Source: Microbacterium album
GTDB taxonomy: Bacteria > Actinomycetota > Actinomycetes > Actinomycetales > Microbacteriaceae
Direction of reading: 5' to 3'
Assembly: GCF_014643695.1 (NCBI RefSeq)
Contig: NZ_BMJY01000008.1
Location: 1 to 64,000 of the forward strand
DNA length: 64,000 nt
Shown here: piece after piece, positions 43,087-52,861 of the stretch
Position numbering within the stretch: the first letter of the stretch is position 1
How the letters are laid out: every line of letters starts with the position of its first letter
Program-made: the position numbers and the translations under genes
Notes under the pieces: model-generated
Database searches by the model: none
Told to the model about the DNA's origin: nothing
What the model saw: the letters and a program-made list of their open reading frames with translations, nothing else

Positions 43087-44211
43087 TCAGGGGGTGAGGT
43101 CGACGACGGAGGTGCGGAAGCGCTCGAGCCGCTCGGGATCGATCTCGACACCGAAGCCCGGGCCCGTGGGGACGTCCACGACGCCGTCGTGCATGCGGAT
43201 GGGCTCGGTGATGATGTCCTCGGCGTAGAACCGGTCCGAGCCGGAGATGTCACCGGGCAGGGTGAAGCCCGGCAGCGCCGCAAGGGCAGCGTTGGCGGCA
43301 CGGCCGATGCCCGTCTCGAGCATGCCGCCGCACCAGACGGCGATGCCGTGCGCCCGCGCGAGGTCGTGGATCCGACGCGCCTCGAGATATCCGCCCACGC
43401 GGCCGGGCTTGATGTTGATCACGGCCGCGGCCCCGAGCGAGATGGCGTCGGCGGCCGCCTCGGCCGACACGACCGACTCGTCGAGGCAGATCGGGGTGTG
43501 CATGAGCTTCGCGAGCTCGGCGTGCTGCCGGATGTCCGCCTCGCCGAGGGGCTGTTCGATCAGCAGCAGGCCGAACTCGTCGAGCCGGCGCAGGTGAGCG
43601 GCGTCGACGAGGGTGTACGCCGCGTTGGCGTCGACCTGGAACGGCAGATCGTCGCCGAACTCCCGGCGCACCGCGGCGACGTGCGCGATGTCGGCGCCGG
43701 GCTGGATCTTGAGCTTGATACGCGCGTAGCCCTCGTCGAGGTAGCCGCCGATGACGCCGACCGTCGCCTCCACGGAGTCCTGGATGCCCACCGAGACCCC
43801 CGAGGGCACGGTCGCGGAGACGGCGCCGAGGTAGGAGGCGAACGAGCGGCCCTCCGCGCGCAGCTGGGCGTCGAGCACGGCCATCTCGACCGAGGCCTTC
43901 GCCATCTGGTTGCCCACGATCCTGTGCAGCCGGTGGCCCACGGTCTCGGCCGTGAGGTCGTCGGCGGCGAACAGCAGCGGCGCGAGCCAGCGCCGCACGA
44001 CGTCGGCCGCGCCGTCGAGGTACTCCGGGGAGTACACCGGCCGGTCCAGCGCGACGTTCTCGCCCCATCCGGTCACGACCTGGCCGTCCGCCGTCTCCAG
44101 CCGTGCCTCCACGAGGAAGCAGCGCTTGACCGTCTGCGTTCCGAAGGAGGTCGTGAACGGGGCCACCAGCGGCATCTCGAGGTGGTGCAGGCGCAGGCTC
44201 AGCAGCTTCAT
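43087..44211 (-). CDS. N-acylamino-acid racemase / o-succinylbenzoate synthase family
   Basis: 374 aa, enolase superfamily, MLE/OSBS-NSAR subgroup. The capping domain comes first (LEMPLVAPFTTSFGTQTVKR), then the barrel with K166-x-K168 (RIKLKI), metal ligands D194 (QVDANAAY), E219 (LIEQPL) and D244 (CLDESV), and the second base K268 (NIKPGRVGG). All catalytic residues are present. Members either make o-succinylbenzoate for menaquinone or racemise N-succinyl amino acids. Coupling to a COG3375-type GNAT gene (ATGA) and the absence of other men genes here favour racemase. Likely last gene of the leftward operon with the S12 hydrolase. Confidence 0.85.
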   Translation of the reverse strand: MKLLSLRLHHLEMPLVAPFTTSFGTQTVKRCFLVEARLETADGQVVTGWGENVALDRPVYSPEYLDGAADVVRRWLAPLLFAADDLTAETVGHRLHRIVGNQMAKASVEMAVLDAQLRAEGRSFASYLGAVSATVPSGVSVGIQDSVEATVGVIGGYLDEGYARIKLKIQPGADIAHVAAVRREFGDDLPFQVDANAAYTLVDAAHLRRLDEFGLLLIEQPLGEADIRQHAELAKLMHTPICLDESVVSAEAAADAISLGAAAVINIKPGRVGGYLEARRIHDLARAHGIAVWCGGMLETGIGRAANAALAALPGFTLPGDISGSDRFYAEDIITEPIRMHDGVVDVPTGPGFGVEIDPERLERFRTSVVDLTP

Positions 44212-45089
44212 CGGGCGGGGTCCTCTCGCAGGGGTGCGCGGAGCACGTACTGCCCCGCGCGGGTGAAGTCGGTCACGGACCAGCCCGCGCCCATGAGCTC
44301 GGTCAGGGCGGCGCGCGTCTGCGCGCGCCAGCGCCGAGCGAGCTCGGGGTCCGTGCGGCGCAGCGCCTCGATGTCGCGCGGCACCGCGACGGTCGCGGGC
44401 AGCGTGCGGTCCAGGGGCGGGACGAAGGGCGAGGGGGCTCCGTCGGCGTCCACGACGACCGCTTGGGCGCCCGCCGGGGGCCCCGCGTCGCGCGTGGCGC
44501 CGGGCTCGGGCGGCGTCAGGGTCAGGTCCCAGCGCACGAGCACGCGGTCCGAGCCCTGTCCCGCGTTGACGGAGTCCTTCATCTCGCCGTAGAAGTCGGG
44601 CAGGTACTCGGCGGCGTGCGCGCCCAGGCGGCGGATGTTGAAGAACGCGTTGCGGGCGACGAGCGGATCGTACGTCCACGTCATCGCGTCGATGCCCCGC
44701 TCCAGGCACCAGGCGCGCTGCGCGAGCTTGACCGCGCGCCCGAGCCCGCGACCCACGACCCCCGGGAGGAGCCCGACCACGTGGGAGTGGAAGGGCGCGC
44801 CCGGAGGGCCGCAGAAGCCGACGGCCGCACCGACCGGCCCGTCCTCGCCGATCGCGAGCGTGACGAGGTTGCCGGCGTGCGCCATCGCGACGAGCAGAGC
44901 GGGATCGATCATGGGGGAGCCGTCGCGCCGCCAGATGGTGCTGAGCACCTCGGCCACGCGCCGGCACGAGTCGGCGTCGTGGGCGTGCTCCACCCGGATG
45001 CCCGCGGCGGCGCACGCCGCGTCCGCCATCCTGCGTGCCTCGGCCGTAACCGCACCCGTCGGGCCGGTCGTGGTGATCGGCGCGCTCAC
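44208..45089 (-). CDS. GNAT-type acyltransferase paired with NSAR (COG3375-like)
   Basis: 293 aa, GTG 45089. The N-terminal 180 residues hold the acyltransferase domain: GIRVEHAHDADSCRRVAEVL, FCGPPGAPFHSHVVGLLPGV, then VGRGLGRAVKLAQRAWCLER (acetyl-CoA/acyl-CoA loop RxxGxG) and DAMTWTYDPLVARNAFFNIR. The NAFFNIRRLGAHAAEY motif is characteristic of COG3375 proteins encoded next to N-acylamino acid racemase. The C-terminal part is family-specific. In Geobacillus, a partner of this kind succinylates D-amino acids so that the racemase can invert them. Its stop overlaps the racemase ATG. Confidence 0.8.
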   Translation of the reverse strand: MSAPITTTGPTGAVTAEARRMADAACAAAGIRVEHAHDADSCRRVAEVLSTIWRRDGSPMIDPALLVAMAHAGNLVTLAIGEDGPVGAAVGFCGPPGAPFHSHVVGLLPGVVGRGLGRAVKLAQRAWCLERGIDAMTWTYDPLVARNAFFNIRRLGAHAAEYLPDFYGEMKDSVNAGQGSDRVLVRWDLTLTPPEPGATRDAGPPAGAQAVVVDADGAPSPFVPPLDRTLPATVAVPRDIEALRRTDPELARRWRAQTRAALTELMGAGWSVTDFTRAGQYVLRAPLREDPAR

Positions 45090-45116
45090 GGGGCCGTCCT
45101 CCGGTCCGCCGCCACG

Positions 45117-46517
45117 TCAGTCCACCCGCCGGTTGGCGCGGCCGCCGAAGTGCAGGAACTCCACGCCGTCCACCTCCACGAGGTGTCCCGTGAACCAGCT
45201 GCTGCCGTGGAACTGCGTCATGATGGTGTCCTCCGCCGTGGCGACGAAGCGCAGCGGGATCGTCGTCTCCTCCTGGGAGTCGGACGCCGCCGCCTCCTGC
45301 GTGATCTCCGCCGCGATCCCGTCGCCGTCGGGGGTCAGCCGGAACACCGTGCCGTGGCGGCGGAACGTCCCCGCGAAGCGGGCCAAATCGACATCGGGCA
45401 GGGGGACCGGGGGGCGGGGCGGCGGCGGCACCTCGATGCCCAGGGCCTCGGCGGCGAGCTCGGCGAACATCGTGATGCCGTCCCCGCCGTTGGTCAGCAG
45501 GACCACCACGAGGTCGTGTTCGGGGACGACGCGCAGGAAGGCGAGCTGGCCGTACGTCGCGCCGTCGTGCCCGTGGGTCGTGTCGGACCAGTCCTCGAAG
45601 CCCCATCCGATCCCGCGGCGCGCCAGCTCGGGGGCGGCGCTCTGCTCGCGGCGCATCTCGGCGACGGACGCCGCCGAGAGGATGCGGTGCCCCCCGGGCG
45701 CGACGCCGTCGGCGAGATGCATGCGCGCGAAGGCCGCGACGTCCCTCGCGCGGGCCGCGATGATGCCCGCCGGCCCGCTCGAGCGCGGGATGCTCCAGCG
45801 GGGCACGAGGGCCATGCGCCCCTCGGCGTCCGCAGCGTGGCCGTGGGCGACCGCGTAGCGGGGCAGGCGCTCGGGCAGGGTCTCGGTGTGCGTGAGGCCG
45901 AGGGGCTCGACGAGGCGCTCGCGCAGCACGTCGTCCCAGACGCGACCCGTCACCGCCTCGATCAGGCGGCCGGCGATGACGTACGACGTGTTCGAGTACG
46001 ACGTGAGCGCACCCGGCGCGTGGACGAACCCGATGCCGCCGAGTCCGTCGACGTAACGCGCGAGGCAGTCGTCCCCCCGCCCCGTGTCGGTGAAGACGTC
46101 GCCCTCGATCCCGCTCGAGTGGGTCAGGAGGTGGCGCACCGTCACGCGCGCCATCCGCTGCGGCTCCGCGGACGGGAGGTCCGGCAGGTACGTCACGACC
46201 GGTGCGTCGAGGTCGAGCACCCCCTCGTCGACCAGCTGCATCACGAGGGTCGCCGTCCACACCTTCGTGATCGAGCCGATCTGGAAGAGGGCGTCGGTCG
46301 TGGCGGTCGAACCCATTTCGACGTTGAGCAGCCCCGACGCGGCGTCCGACACCGTGCCGGCGCGATCGATCGCGACCTGAGCGCCGACGACGCCGTGCTT
46401 CGCCCGCAGGCGCTCGAGCACCTCCCAGAGCGCGGCGTCCGAGAGGTCGCGCGCGGGAGGGACCGCTGCAGGGGGCGCGAAGGGGCCGCTGGTCTCCATG
46501 GCCTCCAGCATCACCAT
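45117..46517 (-). CDS. S12-family serine hydrolase (beta-lactamase/D-aminopeptidase type), copy 1
   Basis: 466 aa from ATG 46517 (46511 and 46499 are alternatives; 46499 has GGAGG very close). Catalytic S82-x-x-K85 (GSITKVW), the YxN motif in SYSNTSY and the KTG-equivalent HDGATYG are present, with VRHLLTHSSGIEGD after the active site. The C-terminal extension of about 110 residues is a lipocalin-like beta domain (DLARFAGTFRRHGTVFRL). Class C-type enzymes of this design include D-aminopeptidases and D-esterases. No signal peptide, so it is cytosolic. Divergent from copy 2. Confidence 0.85.
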   Translation of the reverse strand: MVMLEAMETSGPFAPPAAVPPARDLSDAALWEVLERLRAKHGVVGAQVAIDRAGTVSDAASGLLNVEMGSTATTDALFQIGSITKVWTATLVMQLVDEGVLDLDAPVVTYLPDLPSAEPQRMARVTVRHLLTHSSGIEGDVFTDTGRGDDCLARYVDGLGGIGFVHAPGALTSYSNTSYVIAGRLIEAVTGRVWDDVLRERLVEPLGLTHTETLPERLPRYAVAHGHAADAEGRMALVPRWSIPRSSGPAGIIAARARDVAAFARMHLADGVAPGGHRILSAASVAEMRREQSAAPELARRGIGWGFEDWSDTTHGHDGATYGQLAFLRVVPEHDLVVVLLTNGGDGITMFAELAAEALGIEVPPPPRPPVPLPDVDLARFAGTFRRHGTVFRLTPDGDGIAAEITQEAAASDSQEETTIPLRFVATAEDTIMTQFHGSSWFTGHLVEVDGVEFLHFGGRANRRVD

Positions 46518-46604
46518 CGGGGTGCGGCGGTGGTGTGTCGGATCGGACGAACGCGGCACGGCAACGTTGTGCGAACGGATGAACGGCCGATATCCCGCGC
46601 CTCG

Positions 46605-46610
46605 TAGCGT
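46605..46610 (+). promoter_or_regulatory. -10 box for the rightward peptide cluster
   Basis: TAGCGT ends 6 nt before ATG 46617, giving a leaderless mRNA for the first gene of the transport and hydrolase operon. The 99-bp gap to the divergent hydrolase must hold both promoters. Confidence 0.45.
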
Positions 46611-46616
46611 CGTGCC

Positions 46617-48041
46617 ATGGCGAACACGCAGACCGACACCCCCGCCGTCCTGCCCGGCGAGCTGCGCTCCTGGCTGGCGGACGAACTGCCGCGCCTGATC
46701 GAGGCGCACGGCGTGCCGGGCGCGGCGGCCGGCGTCCTGGTCGGCGGCGAGATCGTCGACGTCGCCGCCGGGGTGCTGAACCTCTCCACTCGGGTGGAGG
46801 CGGACACCGACTCGCTGTTCCAGATCGGATCCATCACGAAGGTGTGGACGGCCACGCTCGTCACGCAGCTCGTCGACGAGGGCCTGCTCGACCTCGACGC
46901 GCCCGTCCGCGAGTACCTGCCGGACTTCCGGGTCGCCGACGAGAGCGCCGCCGCCGCCATCACGACCCGCCAACTGCTGTCGCACCGCGCCGGCTTCGAG
47001 GGCGACCTGTTCACCGACACGGGCCGTGGCGACGACTGCGTCGAGAAGTTCGTCTCCGGCCTCGCGGGCATGCCCCAGCTGTTCGAGCCGGGCGGGCAGT
47101 TCTCCTACAACAACGCGGGCTACGTCCTGCTCGGGCGCCTCGTCGAGGTGCTGCGCGGCAAGCCGTACGATCAGGCACTCACCGAGCACCTCATCCAGCC
47201 CCTCGGTCTGACGCACACAGCGCCGGGCCCGTACGAGGCGATCCTGCACAGGGTGGCCCAGGGCCACATCGCCACGGGGGAGGACGGCGCGCTCGTCGCC
47301 GCGCCCGTCTGGGCACTGGCCCGGTCGAACGCCCCCGCGGGCTCGAGTCTCGCGATGCGAGCGGCCGACCTGCTCGCCTTCGCGCGCATGCACGTCGAGG
47401 GCGGCGCGGCGGCCGACGGCGGGCGCGTGCTGTCTCGGGAGTCGGTCGCCGCCATGCAGGAGCCGGCGGTCGAGGTGCCGTACATCGGGCTGCTCGGCGA
47501 GGCGTGGGGGCTCGGCTGGGAGATCGACGAGACGCCCGTCGGCCGCATGGTGTCGCACGACGGAAGCACGATCGGGCAGAACGCGTTCCTGCGGGTCATC
47601 CCCGAGCTCGGCGTCGCCGTGACGCTGCTCACGAACGGCGGAGACGTGTACGCGCTCTCCCGCGCACTGTTCGACGCCGTGTTCGACCGGCTGACGGGCA
47701 CGCGCGTGCTCGCGCCGGCGCCGGACCCGGCCGACGCCGGCCCGGATCCGGACGCCGAGACCGCCGCCCGCTTCGTCGGCACGTACTCGGCGTCGGTCAT
47801 GGACGTCGTGGTCACGCAGGACGATGACGGCGCGCTGTGGCTCCAGCCGTCGATCAAGGGCGAGCTCGCGGCCCTCGCGCCCGCTCAGCCCGCGGAGCGC
47901 GTCGCTCCGTACGGCGAGCACGGCCTCATCCAGGTCGAGGGCACCGGAGGCGTGCACGTCGTCTACGCCTTCCTCGACCCCGGCGACGACGGCCGCTACA
48001 GGTTCATCCACACCAGCCGGGCGCTGCCGCGTTCCGCCTGA
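46617..48041 (+). CDS. S12-family serine hydrolase, copy 2
   Basis: 474 aa. S72-x-x-K75 in GSITKVWTAT, Y164-N-N in SYNNAGYVLL and HDGSTIGQNA are the three S12 motifs. The core region TRQLLSHRAGFEGDLFTDTG is nearly the same as in copies 1 and 3, so the three are paralogues. It has a beta-rich C-terminal domain (ARFVGTYSASVMDVVVTQDD) and no signal sequence. A D-stereospecific peptidase or esterase acting on imported substrates is the likely role; a true beta-lactamase is unlikely without export. The ABC transporter genes follow. Confidence 0.85.
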   Translation: MANTQTDTPAVLPGELRSWLADELPRLIEAHGVPGAAAGVLVGGEIVDVAAGVLNLSTRVEADTDSLFQIGSITKVWTATLVTQLVDEGLLDLDAPVREYLPDFRVADESAAAAITTRQLLSHRAGFEGDLFTDTGRGDDCVEKFVSGLAGMPQLFEPGGQFSYNNAGYVLLGRLVEVLRGKPYDQALTEHLIQPLGLTHTAPGPYEAILHRVAQGHIATGEDGALVAAPVWALARSNAPAGSSLAMRAADLLAFARMHVEGGAAADGGRVLSRESVAAMQEPAVEVPYIGLLGEAWGLGWEIDETPVGRMVSHDGSTIGQNAFLRVIPELGVAVTLLTNGGDVYALSRALFDAVFDRLTGTRVLAPAPDPADAGPDPDAETAARFVGTYSASVMDVVVTQDDDGALWLQPSIKGELAALAPAQPAERVAPYGEHGLIQVEGTGGVHVVYAFLDPGDDGRYRFIHTSRALPRSA

Positions 48042-48130
48042 AGCCCCACCCCACCCGACCCCCACGCACCGCGGGGTCTGCGAGCCCCCACCATCGCAGG
48101 CCCCGCGGATCCCACCCCGGAGGACACAGC

Positions 48131-49735
48131 ATGAAGATCATCCCCACGACCCGCGCGCGCGGCGCCGCGCTCGCCGGCATCTCGCTGGCGAGCGCGCTCG
48201 CCCTCGCGGCCTGCTCCGGCGGGCCGTCCGGGAACGGCTCGGGCGCGTCCGAGCTCGTCGAGGACGGCACGTTCGTCCTGGCGATCAGCACCGACATCGG
48301 CTCGCTCGACCCGCACCTGGGCGCAGCGAGCGCGGCGTTCCAGGCAGCGCGGTTCGCCTACGACCCGCTCGTGAACGTCGACGCGGACGGCGGCATCGTC
48401 TCGGGCCTGGCGCAGGAGTGGGACGTCGACGGCACGACCGTCACGTTCACGCTGCGCGACGACGTCACGTGCTCGGACGGATCGGCGTTCACCGCGTCGA
48501 CCGCCAAGGCGAACCTCGACTGGATCGCGGATCCCGCGAACGCGAGCCCGTTCCTGGGCACGTTCGTGCCCGCCGGCGTCACCGCCGAGGCGGACGACGA
48601 CGCCGGCACGCTCGTGCTGACGCTGGCGACCCCGTCGCCCTTCGTGCTCGAGGGGCTCGCGCAGATCGGCCTGGTGTGCGACGCGGGCCTCGCCGACCGT
48701 GACTCGCTCGTCGACGGCACCGTGGGCACAGGACCGTACACGGTGGCGGAGATCGCCTCGAACGACCGCTACACGTACCAGGTGCGGGAGGACTACGCGT
48801 GGGGCCCGGACGGCGCCACGACGGCCGAGCCCGGCGTCCCGGCGACGGTCGAGTTCCGCGTCATCCCCAACGAGACCACTGCGGCCAACCTGCTGCTGTC
48901 CGGGGAGGTCAGCGCCGCGCGCATCATCGGCCCCGACGCGGCGCGCCTCGGCGGCATGGAGCAGGTCGAGAGCGAGGCCGTCACGGGCGAGACCTGGTTC
49001 AACCAGGCCGAGGGACGCGTGACCGCGGATCTGGCCGTCCGCACGGCCCTCTCGCAGGCGCTCGACCTCGACGAGCTGGCGAACGTCATCACGTCCGGCA
49101 CCGGCAAGCGCGCGACGCAGCTCGCGGTCGCGGCTCCCGCGGCCTGCCAGGGCGGCGACTTCACCTCGGCGCTGCCCGACGCGGGCGCCGAGAACGCGGC
49201 CGCCACGCTCGAGGGGGCCGGTTGGACCCAGGGCGCCGACGGCTGGGAGAAGGACGGCGCGCCCCTCGCGGTGACCTTCATCCACGACTCCGCGCTGGGC
49301 GCGGGAGGCGCCGCCGCGGCGGAGCTCGTGGTCGCCGCCTGGAACGAGCTGGGCGTGCAGGTCGATGTCAGCACCATGCCCACCGACGAGCTGTCGGGCG
49401 TGATGTTCGGCGGCGGGGACTGGGATGTCATCTGGGAGCCGCTGAACGTCAACACCCCGGACCAGCTCGTGGGCTTCCTGACGGGCCCCGGCCCGGCCGA
49501 GGGCGGCGTGAACTTCGCGTCGATCGCGAACCCCGACTACGAGGCCGCGGTCGAGGAGGCGATGACGCTCGTCGGCACCGACAGCTGCGACGCCTGGTTC
49601 GAGGCCGAGGCGGCGCTCGTCGAGAACCTCGACGTGCTGCCCTTCGCGAACAGCGTCCTGCCGGTCTACGCTTCCGGAGCCGAGTTCACCGGGGCCGACA
49701 CGATCAACCCGACGAGCATCCGCCTCGTCAAGTGA
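48131..49735 (+). CDS. Peptide ABC transporter substrate-binding lipoprotein
   Basis: 534 aa, SBP family 5 (DppA/OppA type). Signal peptide and lipobox: ARGAALAGISLASALALAAC with the +1 Cys, then a Gly/Ser linker. The family pattern is ISTDIGSLDPHLGAASAAFQ, AYDPLVNVDADG, SGLAQEWDVDGTTVTFTLRD, RTALSQALDLDELANVITSG and WEPLNVNTPDQL. It is anchored to the membrane outside and presents ligand to the permeases. GAGGACAC is a weak ribosome binding site before ATG 48131. Starts 89 bp after copy 2. Confidence 0.92.
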   Translation: MKIIPTTRARGAALAGISLASALALAACSGGPSGNGSGASELVEDGTFVLAISTDIGSLDPHLGAASAAFQAARFAYDPLVNVDADGGIVSGLAQEWDVDGTTVTFTLRDDVTCSDGSAFTASTAKANLDWIADPANASPFLGTFVPAGVTAEADDDAGTLVLTLATPSPFVLEGLAQIGLVCDAGLADRDSLVDGTVGTGPYTVAEIASNDRYTYQVREDYAWGPDGATTAEPGVPATVEFRVIPNETTAANLLLSGEVSAARIIGPDAARLGGMEQVESEAVTGETWFNQAEGRVTADLAVRTALSQALDLDELANVITSGTGKRATQLAVAAPAACQGGDFTSALPDAGAENAAATLEGAGWTQGADGWEKDGAPLAVTFIHDSALGAGGAAAAELVVAAWNELGVQVDVSTMPTDELSGVMFGGGDWDVIWEPLNVNTPDQLVGFLTGPGPAEGGVNFASIANPDYEAAVEEAMTLVGTDSCDAWFEAEAALVENLDVLPFANSVLPVYASGAEFTGADTINPTSIRLVK

Positions 49736-49820
49736 CGTCCGTCCCGGGCGCTCCCGACCTGAACGGGAGCGCCCGGGACGTTCCCTCCGCACGCGAGAAC
49801 GGAAGCGACGGAAAGACACC

Positions 49821-50864
49821 GTGACGACGATCATCCAGACCGCCGGCGCCACGGCCCCCGGGCCGGAGGCGCCGCCCGCGCGTCGCGCCCACGGCCTGCT
49901 GCAGAACCGCTGGGTCCGCTTCGCGGTGCGCCGCGGCGGTCGCCTGCTGCTGTCGCTGTGGGTGCTGGTGACCGCCGCCTTCCTGATGATCCACCTCGTC
50001 CCGGGCGACCCGATCCGCGCCGCGCTCGGTCCCACCGCGACGCCCGAGCTCATCGAGCAGACCCGGAGGAACCTGGGGCTGGATGCGCCGCTGTGGGAGC
50101 AGTACCTGCGCTTCCTGGCCGGCATCTTCACGGGCGAGCTGGGCACCTCCATCCAGTTCCGGCTGCCGGTGGCGGACGTCATCGGCGACCGGCTGCCGGC
50201 GACGCTCGCGCTGGGCGTCGCGGGTTTCGTGGCCGCCGTGCTGATCGCGATCCCCGTCGGCGCGCTCATCGCCGTGGCCACGCGGCGCGGTCGGCGGCGC
50301 GGCCTCGAGCTCGGCTTCGCGTCGTCGAGCGTCGTGCTCGGGACCATCCCCGACTTCCTGCTCGGCGTCGCGCTCGTGTGGATCTTCGGCGTGACCCTGC
50401 GACTGTTCCCCGTCGCGGGCGCCGGCGGACCGGACTCCTATGTGCTGCCGGTGCTCGCGCTCGCCGTGGGGCCCGCGGCGATCCTGTCCCGCATCGTCCG
50501 GGTCGAGCTGCTGGCGGCCCTCGAAGCCGACTACGTGCGCACAGCGCGGTCGAAGCGCCTCACGCACGCGCGCGTCGTGCTGCGCCACGCGCTTCCCAAC
50601 GCCGTCACGGCCTCGCTCACGCTCGGAGGCCTGCTGCTCGGATCCATGGTGGCCGGCACCGTCCTCGTCGAGAACGTGTTCGCCTGGCCGGGCATCGGTT
50701 CGACGGTGGCCGGCTCGATCCTCGGCAAGGACTACCAGCTCGTGCAGGGCATCGTGCTGGTGTACGGGGTGGGCGTGCTGCTCGCCAACACGATCGTGGA
50801 CGTGATCCTCGCGATCCTGGATCCCCGGTCCACGATCCTCGACGAGACCGGCGGAGGCCGCTGA
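49821..50864 (+). CDS. Peptide ABC permease, DppB type
   Basis: 347 aa, GTG 49821. Six membrane helices; N-terminal GGRLLLSLWVLVTAAFLMIH and LVPGDPIRAALGPTATPELI are typical of DppB/OppB, with RNLGLDAPLWEQYLRFLAGI following. The EAA loop is LEADYVRTARSKRLTHARVV, then LRHALPNAVTASLTLGGLLL, the site that contacts the ATPase. The stop overlaps the next ATG (TGATG). Confidence 0.92.
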   Translation: MTTIIQTAGATAPGPEAPPARRAHGLLQNRWVRFAVRRGGRLLLSLWVLVTAAFLMIHLVPGDPIRAALGPTATPELIEQTRRNLGLDAPLWEQYLRFLAGIFTGELGTSIQFRLPVADVIGDRLPATLALGVAGFVAAVLIAIPVGALIAVATRRGRRRGLELGFASSSVVLGTIPDFLLGVALVWIFGVTLRLFPVAGAGGPDSYVLPVLALAVGPAAILSRIVRVELLAALEADYVRTARSKRLTHARVVLRHALPNAVTASLTLGGLLLGSMVAGTVLVENVFAWPGIGSTVAGSILGKDYQLVQGIVLVYGVGVLLANTIVDVILAILDPRSTILDETGGGR

Positions 50865-52861
50865 TGCGCGCGCTCAGGATCCTGCGGACCCCGCTGGGGC
50901 TGGCGGCTGCGCTCATGCTCGCGGCGGTGCTCGCCGTCGCGATCCTCGCCCCGCTGCTGTGGGGCGAGGCGGCGGACATCACGGACACGTCCGACATCAA
51001 CGCCGCTCCCTCGGCGGAGCACCCGATCGGCACCGACGCGCTGGGGCGCGACCTCCTGCTGCGCACGCTCGTCGCGACGAGGCTGACCATCATCCTCGCG
51101 CTGGGCTCGACCGCGATCGCCCTGGTCATCGGCGTGATCCTCGGCGCGGCCCCGTTGCTGCTGGGGCGCACGCTCGGCCGCGTCGTGGTGACCGCGGTCA
51201 ACATTGCCGTCGCATTCCCCGGCATCCTGCTCGCGCTGTTCCTCGCGACCGTGCTGGGCGTGGGGGAGTACGCCGCCATGTGGGCGATCGGCCTGGCGGG
51301 CGCCCCGTCGTTCGCGCGGTTCTGCCAGACGCTCATCGCGGGCGTGATGGATCGCGACTACATCGCCGCGGCGCGGATCGCGGGGCTCGGCCGATTCCGC
51401 ATCCTGCTGCGCCACGTGCTGCCCAACATCGCCGAGCCGCTCATCGTCAACGGCACGATCGCCGCCGGCGGTTCGCTGCTGGCCTTCGCGGGACTGTCCT
51501 TCCTCGGGCTGGGTGTGCAGGCGCCAGCGTACGACTGGGGCCGCCTGATGATGGAGGGGCTCAGCCGCATCTACCTGAACCCCCTCGCGGCGCTGGCGCC
51601 GGGCATCGCGGTCGTGCTCGCCGGTCTCGCCTTCAACCTGACCGGCGAGGCCCTGGCGAAGGTGTACTCGGTGTCGACCATGCCCGCCACGATGTTCTCG
51701 GTCGGCGCGCGGCGCGCCCGCAGCCTCGCGCCCCGCACGGAACGCGCGCCGGCCGACGCCGCCGCGGACGCCGAACCCGTGCTCGACGTGCGGGGCCTGC
51801 GCGTGGCGCTGCCCACCGCGCAGGGAGAGGTGGCGCCCGTGCGCGGGATCGACCTGCGCGTCGGTGCGCAGGAGGCCGTCGGCATCGTCGGAGAGTCGGG
51901 CTCGGGCAAGTCGCTCACGGCCCTCGCGATCGCTCAGCTCGTGGAGGCCCCGCTGCGCGTCGAGGCCGACCGGCTGCGGTTCGCCGGCGCCGACCTGACC
52001 GAGGTCCCGCGCTCGCCCTCCGCGATCGCGGAGCGCCGTCACCTGCTGGGCACCTCGCTGGCGATGGTGTTCCAGGACCCGATGACGTCGTTCAACCCGA
52101 CGATGAAGATGGGCCTGCAGCTCGCCGAGGTGTCGCGGTTCCACGGCGTCTCGGAGGGCCGGCGCATGACGTGGAAGCAGGCGCTCGCCCACGCGACGCA
52201 GCGGCTCGGTGCGGTGAGCATCACGGATCCCGAGCGACGCGCGCGCCAGTACCCGCACGAGTTCTCGGGCGGTATGCGGCAGCGCGCCATGATCGCGATG
52301 GGCGTGATGGCGACGCCGCGGCTGGTCATCGCCGACGAGCCGACGACGGCCCTCGACGTCACGGTGCAGAAGCACGTGCTCGAGCTGCTCGGACGCGTGC
52401 GCCGCGAGAACGGCGCGGCCATCCTGCTCATCAGCCACGACGTGGCGGTGGTGCGGGAGGTGTGCGACCGGATCGTCGTCATGTACGCCGGTCGGATCGT
52501 CGAGGAGATCGCCTCGGACCGCCTCGCCGAGGACGCCCAGCACCCGTACACGCGCGCGCTGATCGCCGCCGTGCCCGACATGAACACGGATCGGGACAGG
52601 CCGCTCGCGACCATCCCGGGCCGTCCGGTGGATCCGGCGCGCGTGCCGGCGGGTTGCGCGTTCGCGGCGCGCTGCCCCTTCGCGACGGCCCGCTGCCTCG
52701 AGGAGGACCCGGTGCTGGCTCCCGTGGGCGACGCGGAGAGCGCACAGCGGGTCGCCTGCTGGAACCCCGTGACCACGCCGGATCGCGTGGCCCGTATCGA
52801 GTCTCCGGTTCCGACGTCGGCGCTGCCCGTCGTCGCGGCCGCCCGGGAGGGAGAGGCATGA
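50864..52861 (+). CDS. Fused permease-ATPase of the peptide ABC transporter (DppC-DppD)
   Basis: 665 aa. Residues 1-280 are a DppC-type permease (APSAEHPIGTDALGRDLLLR, the EAA loop DYIAAARIAGLGRFRILLRH, LAFAGLSFLGLGVQAPAYDW). After a charged linker, residues about 305-600 form an ABC ATPase: Walker A GESGSGKS, Q-loop MVFQDPMTSFNP, signature FSGGMRQRAMIA, Walker B LVIADEPTTALDVT and the H-loop SHD. The C-terminal oligopeptide domain carries the cysteine cluster GCAFAARCPFATARC. Such fusions exist in other Actinobacteria. The stop overlaps the next ATG (ATGA). Confidence 0.92.
   Translation: MRALRILRTPLGLAAALMLAAVLAVAILAPLLWGEAADITDTSDINAAPSAEHPIGTDALGRDLLLRTLVATRLTIILALGSTAIALVIGVILGAAPLLLGRTLGRVVVTAVNIAVAFPGILLALFLATVLGVGEYAAMWAIGLAGAPSFARFCQTLIAGVMDRDYIAAARIAGLGRFRILLRHVLPNIAEPLIVNGTIAAGGSLLAFAGLSFLGLGVQAPAYDWGRLMMEGLSRIYLNPLAALAPGIAVVLAGLAFNLTGEALAKVYSVSTMPATMFSVGARRARSLAPRTERAPADAAADAEPVLDVRGLRVALPTAQGEVAPVRGIDLRVGAQEAVGIVGESGSGKSLTALAIAQLVEAPLRVEADRLRFAGADLTEVPRSPSAIAERRHLLGTSLAMVFQDPMTSFNPTMKMGLQLAEVSRFHGVSEGRRMTWKQALAHATQRLGAVSITDPERRARQYPHEFSGGMRQRAMIAMGVMATPRLVIADEPTTALDVTVQKHVLELLGRVRRENGAAILLISHDVAVVREVCDRIVVMYAGRIVEEIASDRLAEDAQHPYTRALIAAVPDMNTDRDRPLATIPGRPVDPARVPAGCAFAARCPFATARCLEEDPVLAPVGDAESAQRVACWNPVTTPDRVARIESPVPTSALPVVAAAREGEA

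Noticed and set aside
43087-44211. menC (menaquinone) assignment
   Set aside because: The fold is the same, but no other men gene is nearby and the overlap with a COG3375-type acyltransferase favours an N-acylamino-acid racemase. It is kept only as an alternative.
50864-52861. Missing stop codon or assembly error joining permease and ATPase
   Set aside because: The frame is continuous, with a plausible charged linker, and permease-ATPase fusions of this type are known in Actinobacteria.
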